Notes: generated from the letters alone by a model not told the origin. DNA of 64,000 bases from Pedobacter ginsengisoli (GCF_030244015.1 NZ_JASSYX010000004.1:248001-312000); one strand, 5' to 3'; shown: positions 26,766-37,735, numbered from the stretch's first letter. Numbers and translations: made by a program.

Positions 26766-27164
26766 TCAGGGTTTATTATAGTTGGACTTATGTAAAAGTA
26801 CAAAACTAAATACGCCCATAAAAACACCCAGCATGTCACATCCAAAATCCCACCATTCAGCGGACCTGTAAGTAAATATTTTCCACTGCAGTAATTCTAT
26901 GGTCCCGCCCAGGCATGCACCGATCAGGATGACCTTAAATATGGTCAGTGAGCGAAAGCTGTAATTGTGCTGATGCCGGATCTTTCCATAAAAAAGAAAT
27001 ATCGTCAGCACATAGAAAAACCCCAGGTGCACCATTTTGTCAAAACCTTCAAAAAAAAAGCCTGATCTGGAAGAATCAGGCATTTTTATATTACAGAGTA
27101 TTAAAATAACCACCGTCCAGAATATGGCCCAGCTCTGGTATTTTAATTCTTGGATTTTGTTCAT
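26766..27164 (-). CDS. VanZ-like membrane protein
   Basis: A 132-residue protein with four hydrophobic segments and the VanZ-like features DKMVHLGFFYVL and GGTIELLQ...EWWDFGCDMLGV. The name comes from teicoplanin-resistance VanZ, but most relatives have no known role. It starts 4 nt after gcvH. The order sprA-gcvH-vanZ recurs in Bacteroidetes. Confidence 0.85.
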   Translation of the reverse strand: MNKIQELKYQSWAIFWTVVILILCNIKMPDSSRSGFFFEGFDKMVHLGFFYVLTIFLFYGKIRHQHNYSFRSLTIFKVILIGACLGGTIELLQWKIFTYRSAEWWDFGCDMLGVFMGVFSFVLLHKSNYNKP

Positions 27165-27168
27165 CAGT

Positions 27169-27549
27169 TTACGCTCCTACCAGTGCTTTATAGGCATCTG
27201 CATCCAGCAGGCCATTTATGTCAGCTGCATTTGAAACGGTTACTTTTACCATCCACCCCTGTCCGTAAGGATCGGAATTCACCAGTTCAGGATTGTCATT
27301 TAAAGCAGCGTTCACTTCCAGCACGGTTGCTGTAACCGGCATAAACAGGTCAGAAACAGTTTTAACGGCTTCTACAGTCCCAAAAACCTCATCCTTACCT
27401 ACTTCGTCGCCAACGGTATTGATATCGATATAAACAATATCGCCCAGTTCGCGCTGTGCAAAATCAGTAATGCCAATAAAGGCTTCATTACCTTCTACTT
27501 TAAGCCATTCATGGTCTTTAGTGTACTTTAATTCTGATGGGAAATTCAT
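27169..27549 (-). CDS. gcvH: Glycine cleavage system H protein
   Basis: GcvH is the lipoylated shuttle of the glycine cleavage system. The 126-residue protein has the lipoylation motif VEAVKTVSDL, with the modified lysine in it, and the N-terminal KYTKDHEWLK. glyA, whose product shares the glycine/C1 pool, is elsewhere in the window. It has its own good promoter immediately after the sprA stop. Confidence 0.97.
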   Translation of the reverse strand: MNFPSELKYTKDHEWLKVEGNEAFIGITDFAQRELGDIVYIDINTVGDEVGKDEVFGTVEAVKTVSDLFMPVTATVLEVNAALNDNPELVNSDPYGQGWMVKVTVSNAADINGLLDADAYKALVGA

Positions 27550-27612
27550 TTGTCCTAGTTTATATTATCTTAAGTTAATTCATTGCAAAAGCCAGGTCCG
27601 GCTCTTCGCGGT

Positions 27613-27643
27613 CAAAGGTAATTAATCTGCAGATGTATAACAA
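27613..27643 (-). promoter_or_regulatory. gcvH promoter
   Basis: The minus strand has TTG (27641-27643), exactly 20 nt of spacer and TACCTTTG (27613-27620), a perfect match to the Bacteroidetes promoter pattern. It lies just after the sprA stop at 27646, so gcvH-vanZ can be expressed independently of sprA. Confidence 0.7.
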
Positions 27644-27645
27644 TC

Positions 27646-30600
27646 CTAATTCAGTGTTATCCGCAAACTAAATCCAAAATTGCTGAAAGATGTATTAAAC
27701 GTCTGTGAAGTATAGGGTTTGGTAATGTTTGAGTCGTAGAACAAACGAATGTTAAACCGCTGGTTCAGCACATAATCAACACTTGGCCTGAAGGTGATGT
27801 TCCGCGCACCTGATGAAATTTCCGCTTCCGTAATGTCCGGTCTGTAGATCACTGTCTTGTTATCCCTCACGGCAATATCCAGTTTAAAGTCCATGTTGTT
27901 ATCTGTTTTCAACCCTTTAAACAGACCAAAAGGAAACCGGAACTTATTGGTACGGTAACCCAGCCCAAAGATCAGGTTATTTTCAGACAACTGGGCGAGC
28001 TGACTGTTGGCCAGGCTCAGTCCAAGCATCCTCGACCTGCCGAGTTCGAAATTTGCCGTCAGGTTATTTTTAAACCGCGTATCCACTCCAATTAAAGGAG
28101 CAAATTGCTCTGCTATGGTCACCTGTGAATATTGATATTGCGGAAGAAAATTTCCATTCACATCCCTGCTGCTTACTTTTCCGTTCGTTTCACCATACCT
28201 GATCAGCGAATTGAAACCATTCACACTATATACCGACCTGTAGGAATGCCTGATGTCAATGGAGCTGAACCTGTCAGCAAGAAATGGAATCCGGGTTAAC
28301 CCGCGGTAGTTCATGCGCCAGTTAGGCAATGGAATCCTCGGGAATGAATTTAAGCTCACAGACGAAGCATTCTTTCCAGAATAAGCCGCTAAAAATGAAG
28401 AAACAACTACATCCTGTGATGCCTTGTCATAACCATCTGCAAATCCCGATGAGGAGCCTGATGAATTGGGGTTAAGCGCTCCCAAACGCTGGGAGATCAC
28501 TTGCCTGTTGGCCATAAACTGGTTGTAAAGTTTTGAAACAGTATTGCCGGAACCTTCAGAGAAAGCAGTTCTGAGGGTAATGAAAGACACGCTGTAGTCA
28601 CCCTGAGTGTACGGGCTCTGGTTCTGAAACTCGCGTGCATTCGGATCATACCTTAAATTGGTAGAAAAGTTCAGCGTTCTGTTTTTATTTGCCGTCAGGG
28701 TAATCGTCAGGTCTTTAAGTGGCTCTATCAAACTCGTAAAACTCAGATCTTCCCTAAGTGTATTGATATAAAGCTGGGACTGAAGCGTGTCCGCTGTGAT
28801 CCAGCCTTTGCTCAGGGCCATGTCCCTGATGTCACGCTGACTGCCAAAAACAAATCCGAGTCCCGGAGCCCCTGTTGCTTCATCCAATCCAAAGTAACTT
28901 GTCCGTGGCAGAAAGCCCGGCAGGAATATTCCTTTATTTTGCGTATACGCACCCACAACATTCTTAACACCGGTCAGCAGGCCGATCAGAAAACCTGGCC
29001 CATTACCGTCCTTCCCTGCTTTTCTCACAAAGCCAAATTTATTGTACAGGCTTGCAAAATTCAGGTTCGGATTGATCTGTATGATTCTTGAGTTCTGAAT
29101 GGTATTGCCCAGGTCTATGGCAGGGTTTCTCAAAGTAGAGAGTGGTTCAGTTTGCCAGTTAAAGTTGGTGCCATAGCGAGTGGCCACATTTATCCAGTCC
29201 AAGCCAGGGATTTTGTTGACCGGAAGGTTGTAGGTCACGTTCATATTGTGACTGTAATCTGTGGTCCGTCCCAGTTTTTTGAGATTCTGCCACAGCGTAT
29301 CCCGCTTTGTTCCGTTGATCCTTCCCTCGGGTTCATCAATGATGGAATAATTGGTCGCATCAAAATCCAGTGTCAGCGACCTGGTCAGGTTCCAGGAAAT
29401 ACCATAAACCCTGGTCACCAAAAAGTTCTTATTGAATGTCGTATTGATGGGGATAGAATTGTTAGGATCATTATTTCTCAGGCTATTCTCCGAATAATAA
29501 CGGCCCACGTCAATCCTGAAGTTGATTGAACTCGGCAGCAAACTAAAATTAAACTCCTTCAGCAGGGCCAGCATATTCGATTTAATGATCTTATTAAAAG
29601 GCTGGTAGCTTTTTGACTGCCCGGAATAATTATAAGCCAGTGAGGCCCTGTAAGTCTCCTGTATGTTGTTCTGGTTGATGAAATCCCGGTGCGCGAACTT
29701 CGTATACGCATAACTCGCATTCAGGTTTTCCACATCCCAGAGCTGTGGTTTTTTATCAGGATCCGTTCTTTCCTTGCGGACATTGGTAAAATTGATGCTA
29801 TTTCGTGTCGTATAGTCCTGTGCGTAATTCAGGATCTCTTTTTTCTCCGCTTTAGTTGCCGCATCCAGTGCATTTTTCAATTCTATATCCGGTGTGCGCG
29901 GATCATACTGCGGCGTACTGACCTGGCTGGAATAGCTCACAAACATCGGTACCTTAATCCCGCTTTTCTTTGGCAGGAACTTACCCAGCTCCATGCTTGA
30001 TGAAATGTCAAAGAAAACATTATCCGCCCGGTTCCGTTCACTCACCCTTTTCTCCAGCGAACCAAAACCAATAGTCGATTTACTTCCCGAAACGTTCACG
30101 TCCGCAAAATCGGCCAGCTGCGCATTCATTCTTGCCGTAGCCGCCCAGCCGCCGCGTTCATCAAATTCAGTAAGACGCAGCTCGTTAAACCAGATCACAG
30201 CATTCTTGTCCAAACCATCGTCACGGCCCGGACTGGCTCCGTTCCTCAACGGATTCTTAACCCCCATCATATAAACCCGCACCTTACTCATGTCCGGCTG
30301 TCCCTTTATGGTAATGGTCCTGCCGTTCTCTATATAATCAAATGGAATATTTACCGGCCATGGCTGACCGTTCAGCAAAGCCTTGTTTCTTGCCAGCTTG
30401 GCATTTTGAAAGACCTCAAGCGCAATATCCAGCTTATTCTGATCGGGCCAGATGGCATACGGATCGCTGGTTCCCGGATTGGTCACCTTCAGCGGCTGCG
30501 TGTATTCATAATAATTATCCTGGTTATCAGTTCCGATACGCAGAAAGGCATTCACATCATTGTCGTTCAGCACAGTATTGCCCAGGGCCTCCAGGTGAAT

Positions 30601-33600
30601 GTACATCTCCAGATGCTTATAAGACCTGAAATCGTTTATGGAAGTTTTGAACGCCGCCCGGCCGTATCCATCGCGGAGGTTTCTTATCGTTACCGCCAGA
30701 GACTGTTCATTCTGCCTGGTATCACCACGGTAATTGCTAAAATCCCGCTCTCTTTCAATGCCAGGCGGAATTACATAAGGGATAGGTGTACGTTTCCCGT
30801 TCTCCTCAATGTTCACAGTAGCTACCTCGATCGTCGAGTTGTCTGCACCAACCGGCACCAATGACTGATCAACGATCACCTTATCCGCATCATTGCTGGC
30901 ATTGTATTGTCTCCATTCCCCCCTTACCAGCTGGATTTTTCCAAACCTCAATACCGTAGTATCCGCGAAGTTTGTCATGAACATCCTGACAAAGCGGATA
31001 GATTTAAAATCCTGGATATTTCCAACTTTCTGCTGGTACTGAGACAGAGGGATCCTGATCTGGTACCAGGTCACAGGCTGCGTTAAGCCATTTGCCAGCT
31101 TTACCTGGGAGGTTACCTTATCCGTCACAAAGTTTTGCCCCACCATCAGGTCAGCCGGGCGCATAGAAACTTTGTACTGGAAATATTCATCACTCTGGGT
31201 CATGTTGTTGTCCCTGTTGATGTCCTCGCCGTCCGGCAGGGATGTCGAAGCAGAATTATCCACACCAAAATCCTCCTGGCTTTGCTGTGGTGTTTTGGAG
31301 TTGCCCTCCGGGCCATTGTATTTCTGATACCGTTTCAAAAGGCCGGCATTTGCCTGGTCCAGTTCCCTGCTCCTGTAATAGGAATAATCATCAGATGCCG
31401 GGTCATTGTCCAGTGCAGCAGCAGCATCAGGATTCAGCTGGGCTTTGATCTGGTTGATCTGCGCGGCAAACTTCGCCCGCTCATCCGGATTGGACAAGCC
31501 ATCCAAACCCGCATCCTGGATCCTTCTTGCATTCGGATCATTGTCAAATGCCTGGACAACCGGCTGCAGCTTAGGCACCCTTCCCCAGCTCGTTTCATCA
31601 TACTTCGAAGCATCACCATCAGCAGGCAAGCCATTCTCGAGAGATTTGCGTCCGTCTTTCAGGATATCTTCAGAAATATTTCCAATATTAAAATACAGGT
31701 CACCACCCGCAGAGTTCGGCTTGTAGATGTTTGGGTCCATTACCCAAAGCTCGATAAACTCTATGTTCAGTGCTTCAAAATCATTGGTTTCAATTCGTCT
31801 GAACAAACCTCCCCATCTGGATTTGGGATTGGTCAGTGCGCCATTGGCCGTAAAACCAGTGGGCGTAAAGTTATAAGGTCCTCTTACCGTCGGGTAAAAA
31901 GCAACATCCAGCGTAGGCAGGCTGATAGATTGTCCGGTACTGGTCTCCTTAAAAGGGAACACCTCCTGCTCAATGATCTCGCGTACATAATGATTAGAGA
32001 ATTCCGTACGGTCATTTCTCAGGTTGGCAGGCAGCGTACTCGCGTTCCTGTTGTAAAATGTCGGATCAATATTATAAAAGGCGATGCGTGCCCTGTTGTA
32101 TCCATAACTCAATTTGTCAATATCCTGAGACTCAGGAAACAATTGCGGAGTTCCGGACAGCTGCCAGGCAACCGCACTTTTCAGGTCTATTACAGACCTG
32201 GAAGCTTCAAAATCATCCAGATAACTCACCCCGCCTTTTTTGCCGCCGAAGTTCAGCGCATTGGGGTGCCCCGGAACCAGCTGGGCGAACTCTCCTGAAA
32301 AAGTCAGGCTGGAAGGCGCCTTGGTAGAGATCAGGGGCAGCTTGTCCACCAGCTTCGTCAGAAACCTCGAAGGCGAACTATAATTCACATCCATCCCCCA
32401 GATCGTATTGGATATTGGTTCTTCACCCACATTCACTTTTGGGGTCAGCGGTTTTTCTGTGAGGTTCATAAACGTACCTCCAAGGTTCAGCTTATTGTTG
32501 ACCTTATAGTCCAGCCGGGTACCAAACAGTGAGCGCTGCTGCAGACCAAACAGCTCATTGTTTTCTGTAGAGATCCTGACCGGCTGACCCGAAAGCAATA
32601 TACCTGTATTCAATATCTTCACACGCCCGCCCTGGTAATCTACAGTAAAATCAGTACCCTCCTGCAAAGGAATCGTACCGGCAAAAACCTTCACCGAACC
32701 TTCAGGAACATTGATTGCATTCAAACTAAATTCAGAAGAGATCTCCGACTGATAGCTTCCCTTGATGATGTACCTGTTCTGTTTCTGGAACAGCTGCTGG
32801 GCAATCACTTTTGTTGAATCATACAACGCTGTATAAGTATACTTGTCTTTAAACGCCTGTTCCGACGGCAAAAACTGGTCGGCCAGATCTTTACCAAATG
32901 GCTCCACAAGCGGCAAAATGATCCGGCCATTGAGCGGGTCAATGGTCACATAACCATTTGTCGCATTGGTCAGCAGTGCATTGGCATTCGAGCCATTATT
33001 GCCAATATTCCCGTTGTTCATGGATGATCCATCCAGCGAACTGTTTGTATTGACGCCAAAAGGTTTATTTTCCGCCTCAAAATCAAAAATCCCGTCAGGT
33101 TTCGCTTCATCCTGCTGGTTCAGGCGGTCCAGCCCGACCACCTGGATCCACAATTTATCCCTCAGCGGCTTTTTAAAAACATCAAGTTTCTCGCCCTCGG
33201 TAATTACAGGTCTTTCTACTCCCGTTTTTTCATCTATCCTGAAGATGTCCAGTTTAAAGTTCTGTGAACTGATCTGATAACCTCCTATCGAATAAATGTT
33301 CTTCATCATCAGGTCCCATGTCGGCAGGTTCACCTTCGTAGTTTCATTCTTCAGCAACTTGGCAAACAGCACTTTTGGTGAAGCCTGGTCAAAAGGGACA
33401 TCAGTAGAGAACTCCCCAACCTGGTATTCCACTCCATTATAAGTATAACGGTAAGCAACTGCCAGTACCTCATCAGTGTTCAGTGCATTGTTTAATGAAA
33501 TATATCCCAGTTTAGGATGGAAAGTAAACTCCCTGTCTGCCAGCTTCCGCGCATATGTTAGCTTGGCAAAATTATCAGTTCCTTTATTGGCCTGGAAAAA

Positions 33601-34824
33601 TGAAATGACCGCATTCGAGTTGGTCTGCCTCGCATCCGGTGGCAGTAACTCCAGCAAATTATTGGAAGCTTTTGGAAACTGCGGGTTATCAAAACCTGAA
33701 GGCAATGCCGAATAACCGGCGCCACTGATCTGCGCAGTATTAAACGGCTTATTTTCACCGAGATCTATAAAACCAAGTACATCTCTTGAGTCCTGTGTAC
33801 TGCCCGCCTTGTTCGTGATCCATACCTCTATTTTAGTAATGATCACACCAGAAGTAATGGTAGGCGGGTTTGACAAGGCCCTGTTGTAGTTGTCCCTGAA
33901 ATACTGCGCCAGGAAATAATGCTTGTTTGCCTCATAGTTATCCGCACTGATCCGGTACTCATTCTGCTGGGCGCCATTATTGATCTGGATTTCTTTGGAC
34001 TGCGATTTTTGCTGTGTAAACACCGTATTCACCATCAGTTTGCCAAACTGCAATTGTGTTTTTATTCCAAAAAGCGCCTGTGTACCGTTGATCAGGGTGG
34101 TATTCAGCGGCAAACTTACATTACCCGCCTCTATTTTCTTGATGATATCATCTTCGCCTCCGGTATAGTCCAGTTTGATCTGGTTCTCAAAGTCAAACTG
34201 AGCTTCCGTATTGTAGTTCATGTTCACCTTCAGCTTTGTACCGATATTACCGATCACATCCATCTGGATGCGCTGGTTAAAGTCAAAATTTCCCTGAACA
34301 CGCTGACGTTCATTAAACAGCGGGTTTTCATTCCGGTTGATCCTGCCAAGAAAAGTAAGCTCTGCTTCCCCCCTCGGCTGTATATTGATAGTAGTACCAC
34401 CAAATATCCGTTCAAACGCCTTGCTGTTGATCTGCAAACTCGGTATGATCCCGGTCCGCCTCACATCATTGATCTCCTGGTCGGACAGTTGCCGCCAGTT
34501 CTCTCTTTTGATCTCACTGCTGATCAGCCGCTGGTACTCTTCCACAGTCAGATACTGCGGCGGTGCATACATCCTGTCTCCTATCAGCTGTCTGATCACA
34601 TAACGTTTGTTGACGGCATCATATTCCACCTCACGTTTTACGTTATCAGGCAGGGGAGAAAAAGGGCTTTTCAGCGACCTGATGCCCAGACGCTGTTTTT
34701 CCTTCAGACTAAAGGGGTTTCTTGTCGTATCACTACCGTTCCCCGGCGGGACAACCTGTGAAAAGGTCTTATTCCCACCAAGGCAGACCAGTAAAAAGAG
34801 AATTAGCGTTAATAAGTGTTTCAA
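27646..34824 (-). CDS. sprA: Cell-surface protein SprA (type IX secretion translocon)
   Basis: A 2,392-residue protein, the length of SprA/Sov, the giant 36-strand outer-membrane barrel that forms the type IX secretion pore in Bacteroidetes. Residues 1 to about 23 form a signal peptide (MKHLLTLILFLLVCLGGNK...FSQ). The rest is rich in alternating beta-strand patterns, and the end reads SNFGFSLRITLN, as expected for a barrel C-terminus. The start is TTG at 34824, 7 nt after the ruvA stop; no ATG fits. No other type IX gene is in the window. The order ruvA-sprA-gcvH-vanZ supports the call. Confidence 0.95.
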   Translation of the reverse strand: MKHLLTLILFLLVCLGGNKTFSQVVPPGNGSDTTRNPFSLKEKQRLGIRSLKSPFSPLPDNVKREVEYDAVNKRYVIRQLIGDRMYAPPQYLTVEEYQRLISSEIKRENWRQLSDQEINDVRRTGIIPSLQINSKAFERIFGGTTINIQPRGEAELTFLGRINRNENPLFNERQRVQGNFDFNQRIQMDVIGNIGTKLKVNMNYNTEAQFDFENQIKLDYTGGEDDIIKKIEAGNVSLPLNTTLINGTQALFGIKTQLQFGKLMVNTVFTQQKSQSKEIQINNGAQQNEYRISADNYEANKHYFLAQYFRDNYNRALSNPPTITSGVIITKIEVWITNKAGSTQDSRDVLGFIDLGENKPFNTAQISGAGYSALPSGFDNPQFPKASNNLLELLPPDARQTNSNAVISFFQANKGTDNFAKLTYARKLADREFTFHPKLGYISLNNALNTDEVLAVAYRYTYNGVEYQVGEFSTDVPFDQASPKVLFAKLLKNETTKVNLPTWDLMMKNIYSIGGYQISSQNFKLDIFRIDEKTGVERPVITEGEKLDVFKKPLRDKLWIQVVGLDRLNQQDEAKPDGIFDFEAENKPFGVNTNSSLDGSSMNNGNIGNNGSNANALLTNATNGYVTIDPLNGRIILPLVEPFGKDLADQFLPSEQAFKDKYTYTALYDSTKVIAQQLFQKQNRYIIKGSYQSEISSEFSLNAINVPEGSVKVFAGTIPLQEGTDFTVDYQGGRVKILNTGILLSGQPVRISTENNELFGLQQRSLFGTRLDYKVNNKLNLGGTFMNLTEKPLTPKVNVGEEPISNTIWGMDVNYSSPSRFLTKLVDKLPLISTKAPSSLTFSGEFAQLVPGHPNALNFGGKKGGVSYLDDFEASRSVIDLKSAVAWQLSGTPQLFPESQDIDKLSYGYNRARIAFYNIDPTFYNRNASTLPANLRNDRTEFSNHYVREIIEQEVFPFKETSTGQSISLPTLDVAFYPTVRGPYNFTPTGFTANGALTNPKSRWGGLFRRIETNDFEALNIEFIELWVMDPNIYKPNSAGGDLYFNIGNISEDILKDGRKSLENGLPADGDASKYDETSWGRVPKLQPVVQAFDNDPNARRIQDAGLDGLSNPDERAKFAAQINQIKAQLNPDAAAALDNDPASDDYSYYRSRELDQANAGLLKRYQKYNGPEGNSKTPQQSQEDFGVDNSASTSLPDGEDINRDNNMTQSDEYFQYKVSMRPADLMVGQNFVTDKVTSQVKLANGLTQPVTWYQIRIPLSQYQQKVGNIQDFKSIRFVRMFMTNFADTTVLRFGKIQLVRGEWRQYNASNDADKVIVDQSLVPVGADNSTIEVATVNIEENGKRTPIPYVIPPGIERERDFSNYRGDTRQNEQSLAVTIRNLRDGYGRAAFKTSINDFRSYKHLEMYIHLEALGNTVLNDNDVNAFLRIGTDNQDNYYEYTQPLKVTNPGTSDPYAIWPDQNKLDIALEVFQNAKLARNKALLNGQPWPVNIPFDYIENGRTITIKGQPDMSKVRVYMMGVKNPLRNGASPGRDDGLDKNAVIWFNELRLTEFDERGGWAATARMNAQLADFADVNVSGSKSTIGFGSLEKRVSERNRADNVFFDISSSMELGKFLPKKSGIKVPMFVSYSSQVSTPQYDPRTPDIELKNALDAATKAEKKEILNYAQDYTTRNSINFTNVRKERTDPDKKPQLWDVENLNASYAYTKFAHRDFINQNNIQETYRASLAYNYSGQSKSYQPFNKIIKSNMLALLKEFNFSLLPSSINFRIDVGRYYSENSLRNNDPNNSIPINTTFNKNFLVTRVYGISWNLTRSLTLDFDATNYSIIDEPEGRINGTKRDTLWQNLKKLGRTTDYSHNMNVTYNLPVNKIPGLDWINVATRYGTNFNWQTEPLSTLRNPAIDLGNTIQNSRIIQINPNLNFASLYNKFGFVRKAGKDGNGPGFLIGLLTGVKNVVGAYTQNKGIFLPGFLPRTSYFGLDEATGAPGLGFVFGSQRDIRDMALSKGWITADTLQSQLYINTLREDLSFTSLIEPLKDLTITLTANKNRTLNFSTNLRYDPNAREFQNQSPYTQGDYSVSFITLRTAFSEGSGNTVSKLYNQFMANRQVISQRLGALNPNSSGSSSGFADGYDKASQDVVVSSFLAAYSGKNASSVSLNSFPRIPLPNWRMNYRGLTRIPFLADRFSSIDIRHSYRSVYSVNGFNSLIRYGETNGKVSSRDVNGNFLPQYQYSQVTIAEQFAPLIGVDTRFKNNLTANFELGRSRMLGLSLANSQLAQLSENNLIFGLGYRTNKFRFPFGLFKGLKTDNNMDFKLDIAVRDNKTVIYRPDITEAEISSGARNITFRPSVDYVLNQRFNIRLFYDSNITKPYTSQTFNTSFSNFGFSLRITLN

Positions 34825-34831
34825 GGGTAAG

Positions 34832-35416
34832 TTATAAGTGTTTTAAGGCTAATTTTATCATTTGTTCAACTGTCAGTTCCTGACCACCCGACTTCACAGC
34901 ACCATCAATCGCTTTTTCAGACGCCGGCTTCGCAAAGCCCAACATAATTAAAGCAGACAATGCCTCCTCCTTTACTGTACTTCTCAAAGGTGCTGCAATC
35001 AATGATCCCGACCCCTCTTTTTTTAATTTATCCTGTAGTTCCAGCACCAGCCTTTGAGCAGATTTCGCACCTATTCCCTTGATCCTTTGGATGAGCGGAA
35101 GATCAGCGTTCACGATTGCCGTCTGGATCTCATGAGGTGTGATCGATGAAAGCATCATCCGGCCAGTGTTCGGGCCGATGCCCGATACCGAGATCAGGTG
35201 CAGAAATAACCTCCGCTCTCCCTCATCAGCAAAACCATAAAGCGTGTGGGCATCTTCCTTTACATGCAGCCAGACGTACACTTTGCAGCGTTCCGCATCT
35301 CCCAGGCTACTATACGTATTCAATGATATATTGATGTGATAACCTATACCTCCGGCCTCCACAACAATATATGCAGGGCATTTAAAAGTCAGTCTACCAT
35401 CTATATATTCGTACAT
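34832..35416 (-). CDS. ruvA: Holliday junction branch migration protein RuvA
   Basis: RuvA binds Holliday junctions and loads RuvB. The 194-residue protein has an N-terminal OB domain starting MYEYIDGRLTFK, helix-hairpin-helix motifs (VSGIGPNTGRMML and IKGIGAKSAQRLVLEL) and a C-terminal UBA-like domain (about 148-194) that contacts RuvB. It begins 3 nt after maeB and is followed by sprA after 7 nt. Confidence 0.96.
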   Translation of the reverse strand: MYEYIDGRLTFKCPAYIVVEAGGIGYHINISLNTYSSLGDAERCKVYVWLHVKEDAHTLYGFADEGERRLFLHLISVSGIGPNTGRMMLSSITPHEIQTAIVNADLPLIQRIKGIGAKSAQRLVLELQDKLKKEGSGSLIAAPLRSTVKEEALSALIMLGFAKPASEKAIDGAVKSGGQELTVEQMIKLALKHL

Positions 35417-35419
35417 AAC

Positions 35420-37735
35420 TTACTTTTTAGAAATCCGTCTTAATATACTACCTCTTTTTGGATTTGCATCCTGCGCCTTTCCCTGCACATCCAGTACCGC
35501 AATGGTCACCATATTCACAATTTCCCTTACCGAACTGCCAAGCTGCACAATATGCACCGGTTTTTTCAATCCCAGCAAAATAGGTCCCACAGCCTCCGCC
35601 TCTCCTAGTTCCTGCAGCAGCTTATAGGCAATATTGCCCGATTCGAGGTTCGGGAACACCAAAGTATTTGCAGGAGCATCGATCAACCTGCTGAAAGGAA
35701 AATTGCCCTTTAGCAAGTCATTATTGATCGCGAAATTTGCCTGCATCTCCCCGTCGACCACGACCTCCGGATGTTTATCATGCAGGATTTTCACCGCCTT
35801 TCTCACTTTTTCAGGCACGATTCCTTCGTTGGAACCAAAATTGGAATATGAAAGCAATGCGACCCTCGGCTGTATGTTAAATTTGCTTACCGCCCGCTCC
35901 AGCAATAGGGTCAGGTCTACCAATTCCTCAACGGTTGGATCGACATTCACCGTAGTGTCCCCAAAAAAGACAGGTCCCTTTTTGGTCATCATCATGTACA
36001 TACCCGCCACACGGTTCACGCCGTCTTCAGTACCGATTACCTGCAACGCAGGCTTTATTGTGGTTGCATAGTTTTTGGTCAGCCCTGAAATCATGGCATC
36101 CGCCTCACCAAATTCCACCATAAACGCACCGAAATAGTTCCGGTCACGCAGCAGCTTGGTCGCTTCAAACAAGGTCACACCTCTCCGCTGCCTTTTTTGA
36201 TACAAGGCTTCAGCATATTTATTCATGCGTTCAGGCTCTTCAAACGAGTCAATGATCTCAACCCCATCCAGCTCGAGCGCATTTTCTTCAATGATCTTCT
36301 GAATGATCATCTTGTTCCCGAGTAAAATAGGAATGGCAATATTTTCATCCTTAACGATCTGTGCCGCTTTCAGTATCTTATAATTATCCGCCTCCGCAAA
36401 TACAACACGTTTAGGATCAGATTTTGCCTTATTGGTAATGGCCCTCATGATGGCATCATCGCTACCCAGCCTGCGCTTCAGCTCTTCCTCATAAGCATCC
36501 CAGTCGTTGATCACTTTACGGGCAACACCCGACTCAATAGCAGCTTTTGCCACAGCGATAGACACGTTTGTCAGCAGCCGCATGTCCATCGGTTTTGGAA
36601 TGATATACTCCTTGCCAAACTTAATGTTATTCTGATTATACGCCATATTCACTGCTTCAGGAACAGATTTTTTGGCCAGTTCAGCAATCGCCTTTACAGC
36701 GGCAATTTTCATGGCCTCATTGATGCCCGTAGCACGCACATCAAGCGCCCCCCGGAATATATATGGAAAACCCAGTACATTATTAACCTGGTTCGGATAA
36801 TCTGATCTGCCGGTAGCCATAATCAGATCTTTACGCGAACCCAGAGCCAGTTCATAAGCTATTTCCGGATCAGGATTAGACATGGCAAACACGATCGGAT
36901 TCTTAGCCATTGACTTTAGCATATCCGCAGTTACACAATTGGCCGATGACAGGCCAATGAACACATCTGAATCATTCATCGCTTCTTCCAGTGTATCCAG
37001 TTTCCTGGATGTCGCAAATTCGGCCTTAATATCGTCCAGATTCTCCCGCGTATCCCTGATCACGCCAGAACGGTCGCACATCACAACATTTTCTTTTTTA
37101 GCACCCAGGGAAACATAGAGCCGGGTACAGGAAATGGCGGCCGCACCTGCACCGTTCACCACGATCCTGATCTTATCCATTTTCTTTTTCTGCAGTTCAC
37201 AGGCATTCAGCAACGCAGCTGCCGATATAATGGCAGTACCATGCTGATCATCGTGCATCACAGGAATGTTCATTTCCTCCTTTAATCTGCGCTCTATTTC
37301 AAAGCACTCCGGCGCCTTAATGTCTTCCAGGTTTATCCCTCCAAACGTAGGCTCCAGGGCTTTTACAATCTTGACAAAATCGTCAACATTTTTAGTATCC
37401 AGTTCCAGGTCAAACACATCAATATCCGCAAAAATCTTAAACAACAGCCCCTTACCTTCCATTACCGGCTTTCCTGCCTCCGGGCCAATATCTCCCAGAC
37501 CCAGTACAGCCGTACCATTACTGATCACGGCTACCAGGTTACCCTTTGCAGTATATTTATAAACATCGTCCTTGTTTTCAGCTATTCTTAAGCAGGGTTC
37601 TGCTACACCCGGTGAGTAAGCAAGCGCCAGGTCTCTTTGAGAATTCGTAGGTTTGGTAGGTACCACCTGTATCTTTCCCGGCCTACCCTGCGAGTGGTAA
37701 TCTAAAGCATCCTGCTTCCTGTTAATTTTACTCAT
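35420..37735 (-). CDS. maeB: NADP-type malic enzyme with phosphotransacetylase-like domain
   Basis: The 771-residue enzyme decarboxylates malate to pyruvate. The N-terminal half (about 1-430) holds the malic enzyme core with AYSPGVAEPC, GDIGPEAGKPVMEGK and the nucleotide loop NGAGAAAISC. The C-terminal half (about 430-771) is a phosphotransacetylase-like domain, which is regulatory in MaeB. The length and order match MaeB of other bacteria. It ends 3 nt before ruvA. Confidence 0.95.
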   Translation of the reverse strand: MSKINRKQDALDYHSQGRPGKIQVVPTKPTNSQRDLALAYSPGVAEPCLRIAENKDDVYKYTAKGNLVAVISNGTAVLGLGDIGPEAGKPVMEGKGLLFKIFADIDVFDLELDTKNVDDFVKIVKALEPTFGGINLEDIKAPECFEIERRLKEEMNIPVMHDDQHGTAIISAAALLNACELQKKKMDKIRIVVNGAGAAAISCTRLYVSLGAKKENVVMCDRSGVIRDTRENLDDIKAEFATSRKLDTLEEAMNDSDVFIGLSSANCVTADMLKSMAKNPIVFAMSNPDPEIAYELALGSRKDLIMATGRSDYPNQVNNVLGFPYIFRGALDVRATGINEAMKIAAVKAIAELAKKSVPEAVNMAYNQNNIKFGKEYIIPKPMDMRLLTNVSIAVAKAAIESGVARKVINDWDAYEEELKRRLGSDDAIMRAITNKAKSDPKRVVFAEADNYKILKAAQIVKDENIAIPILLGNKMIIQKIIEENALELDGVEIIDSFEEPERMNKYAEALYQKRQRRGVTLFEATKLLRDRNYFGAFMVEFGEADAMISGLTKNYATTIKPALQVIGTEDGVNRVAGMYMMMTKKGPVFFGDTTVNVDPTVEELVDLTLLLERAVSKFNIQPRVALLSYSNFGSNEGIVPEKVRKAVKILHDKHPEVVVDGEMQANFAINNDLLKGNFPFSRLIDAPANTLVFPNLESGNIAYKLLQELGEAEAVGPILLGLKKPVHIVQLGSSVREIVNMVTIAVLDVQGKAQDANPKRGSILRRISKK

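Noticed and set aside
31135..32298. Long open frames on the strand opposite sprA (for example 387 codons here and 280 codons at 33919-34761)
   Set aside because: They lie wholly inside a strongly supported sprA coding region, have arginine/isoleucine-heavy composition typical of antisense frames and show no domain or start signal.
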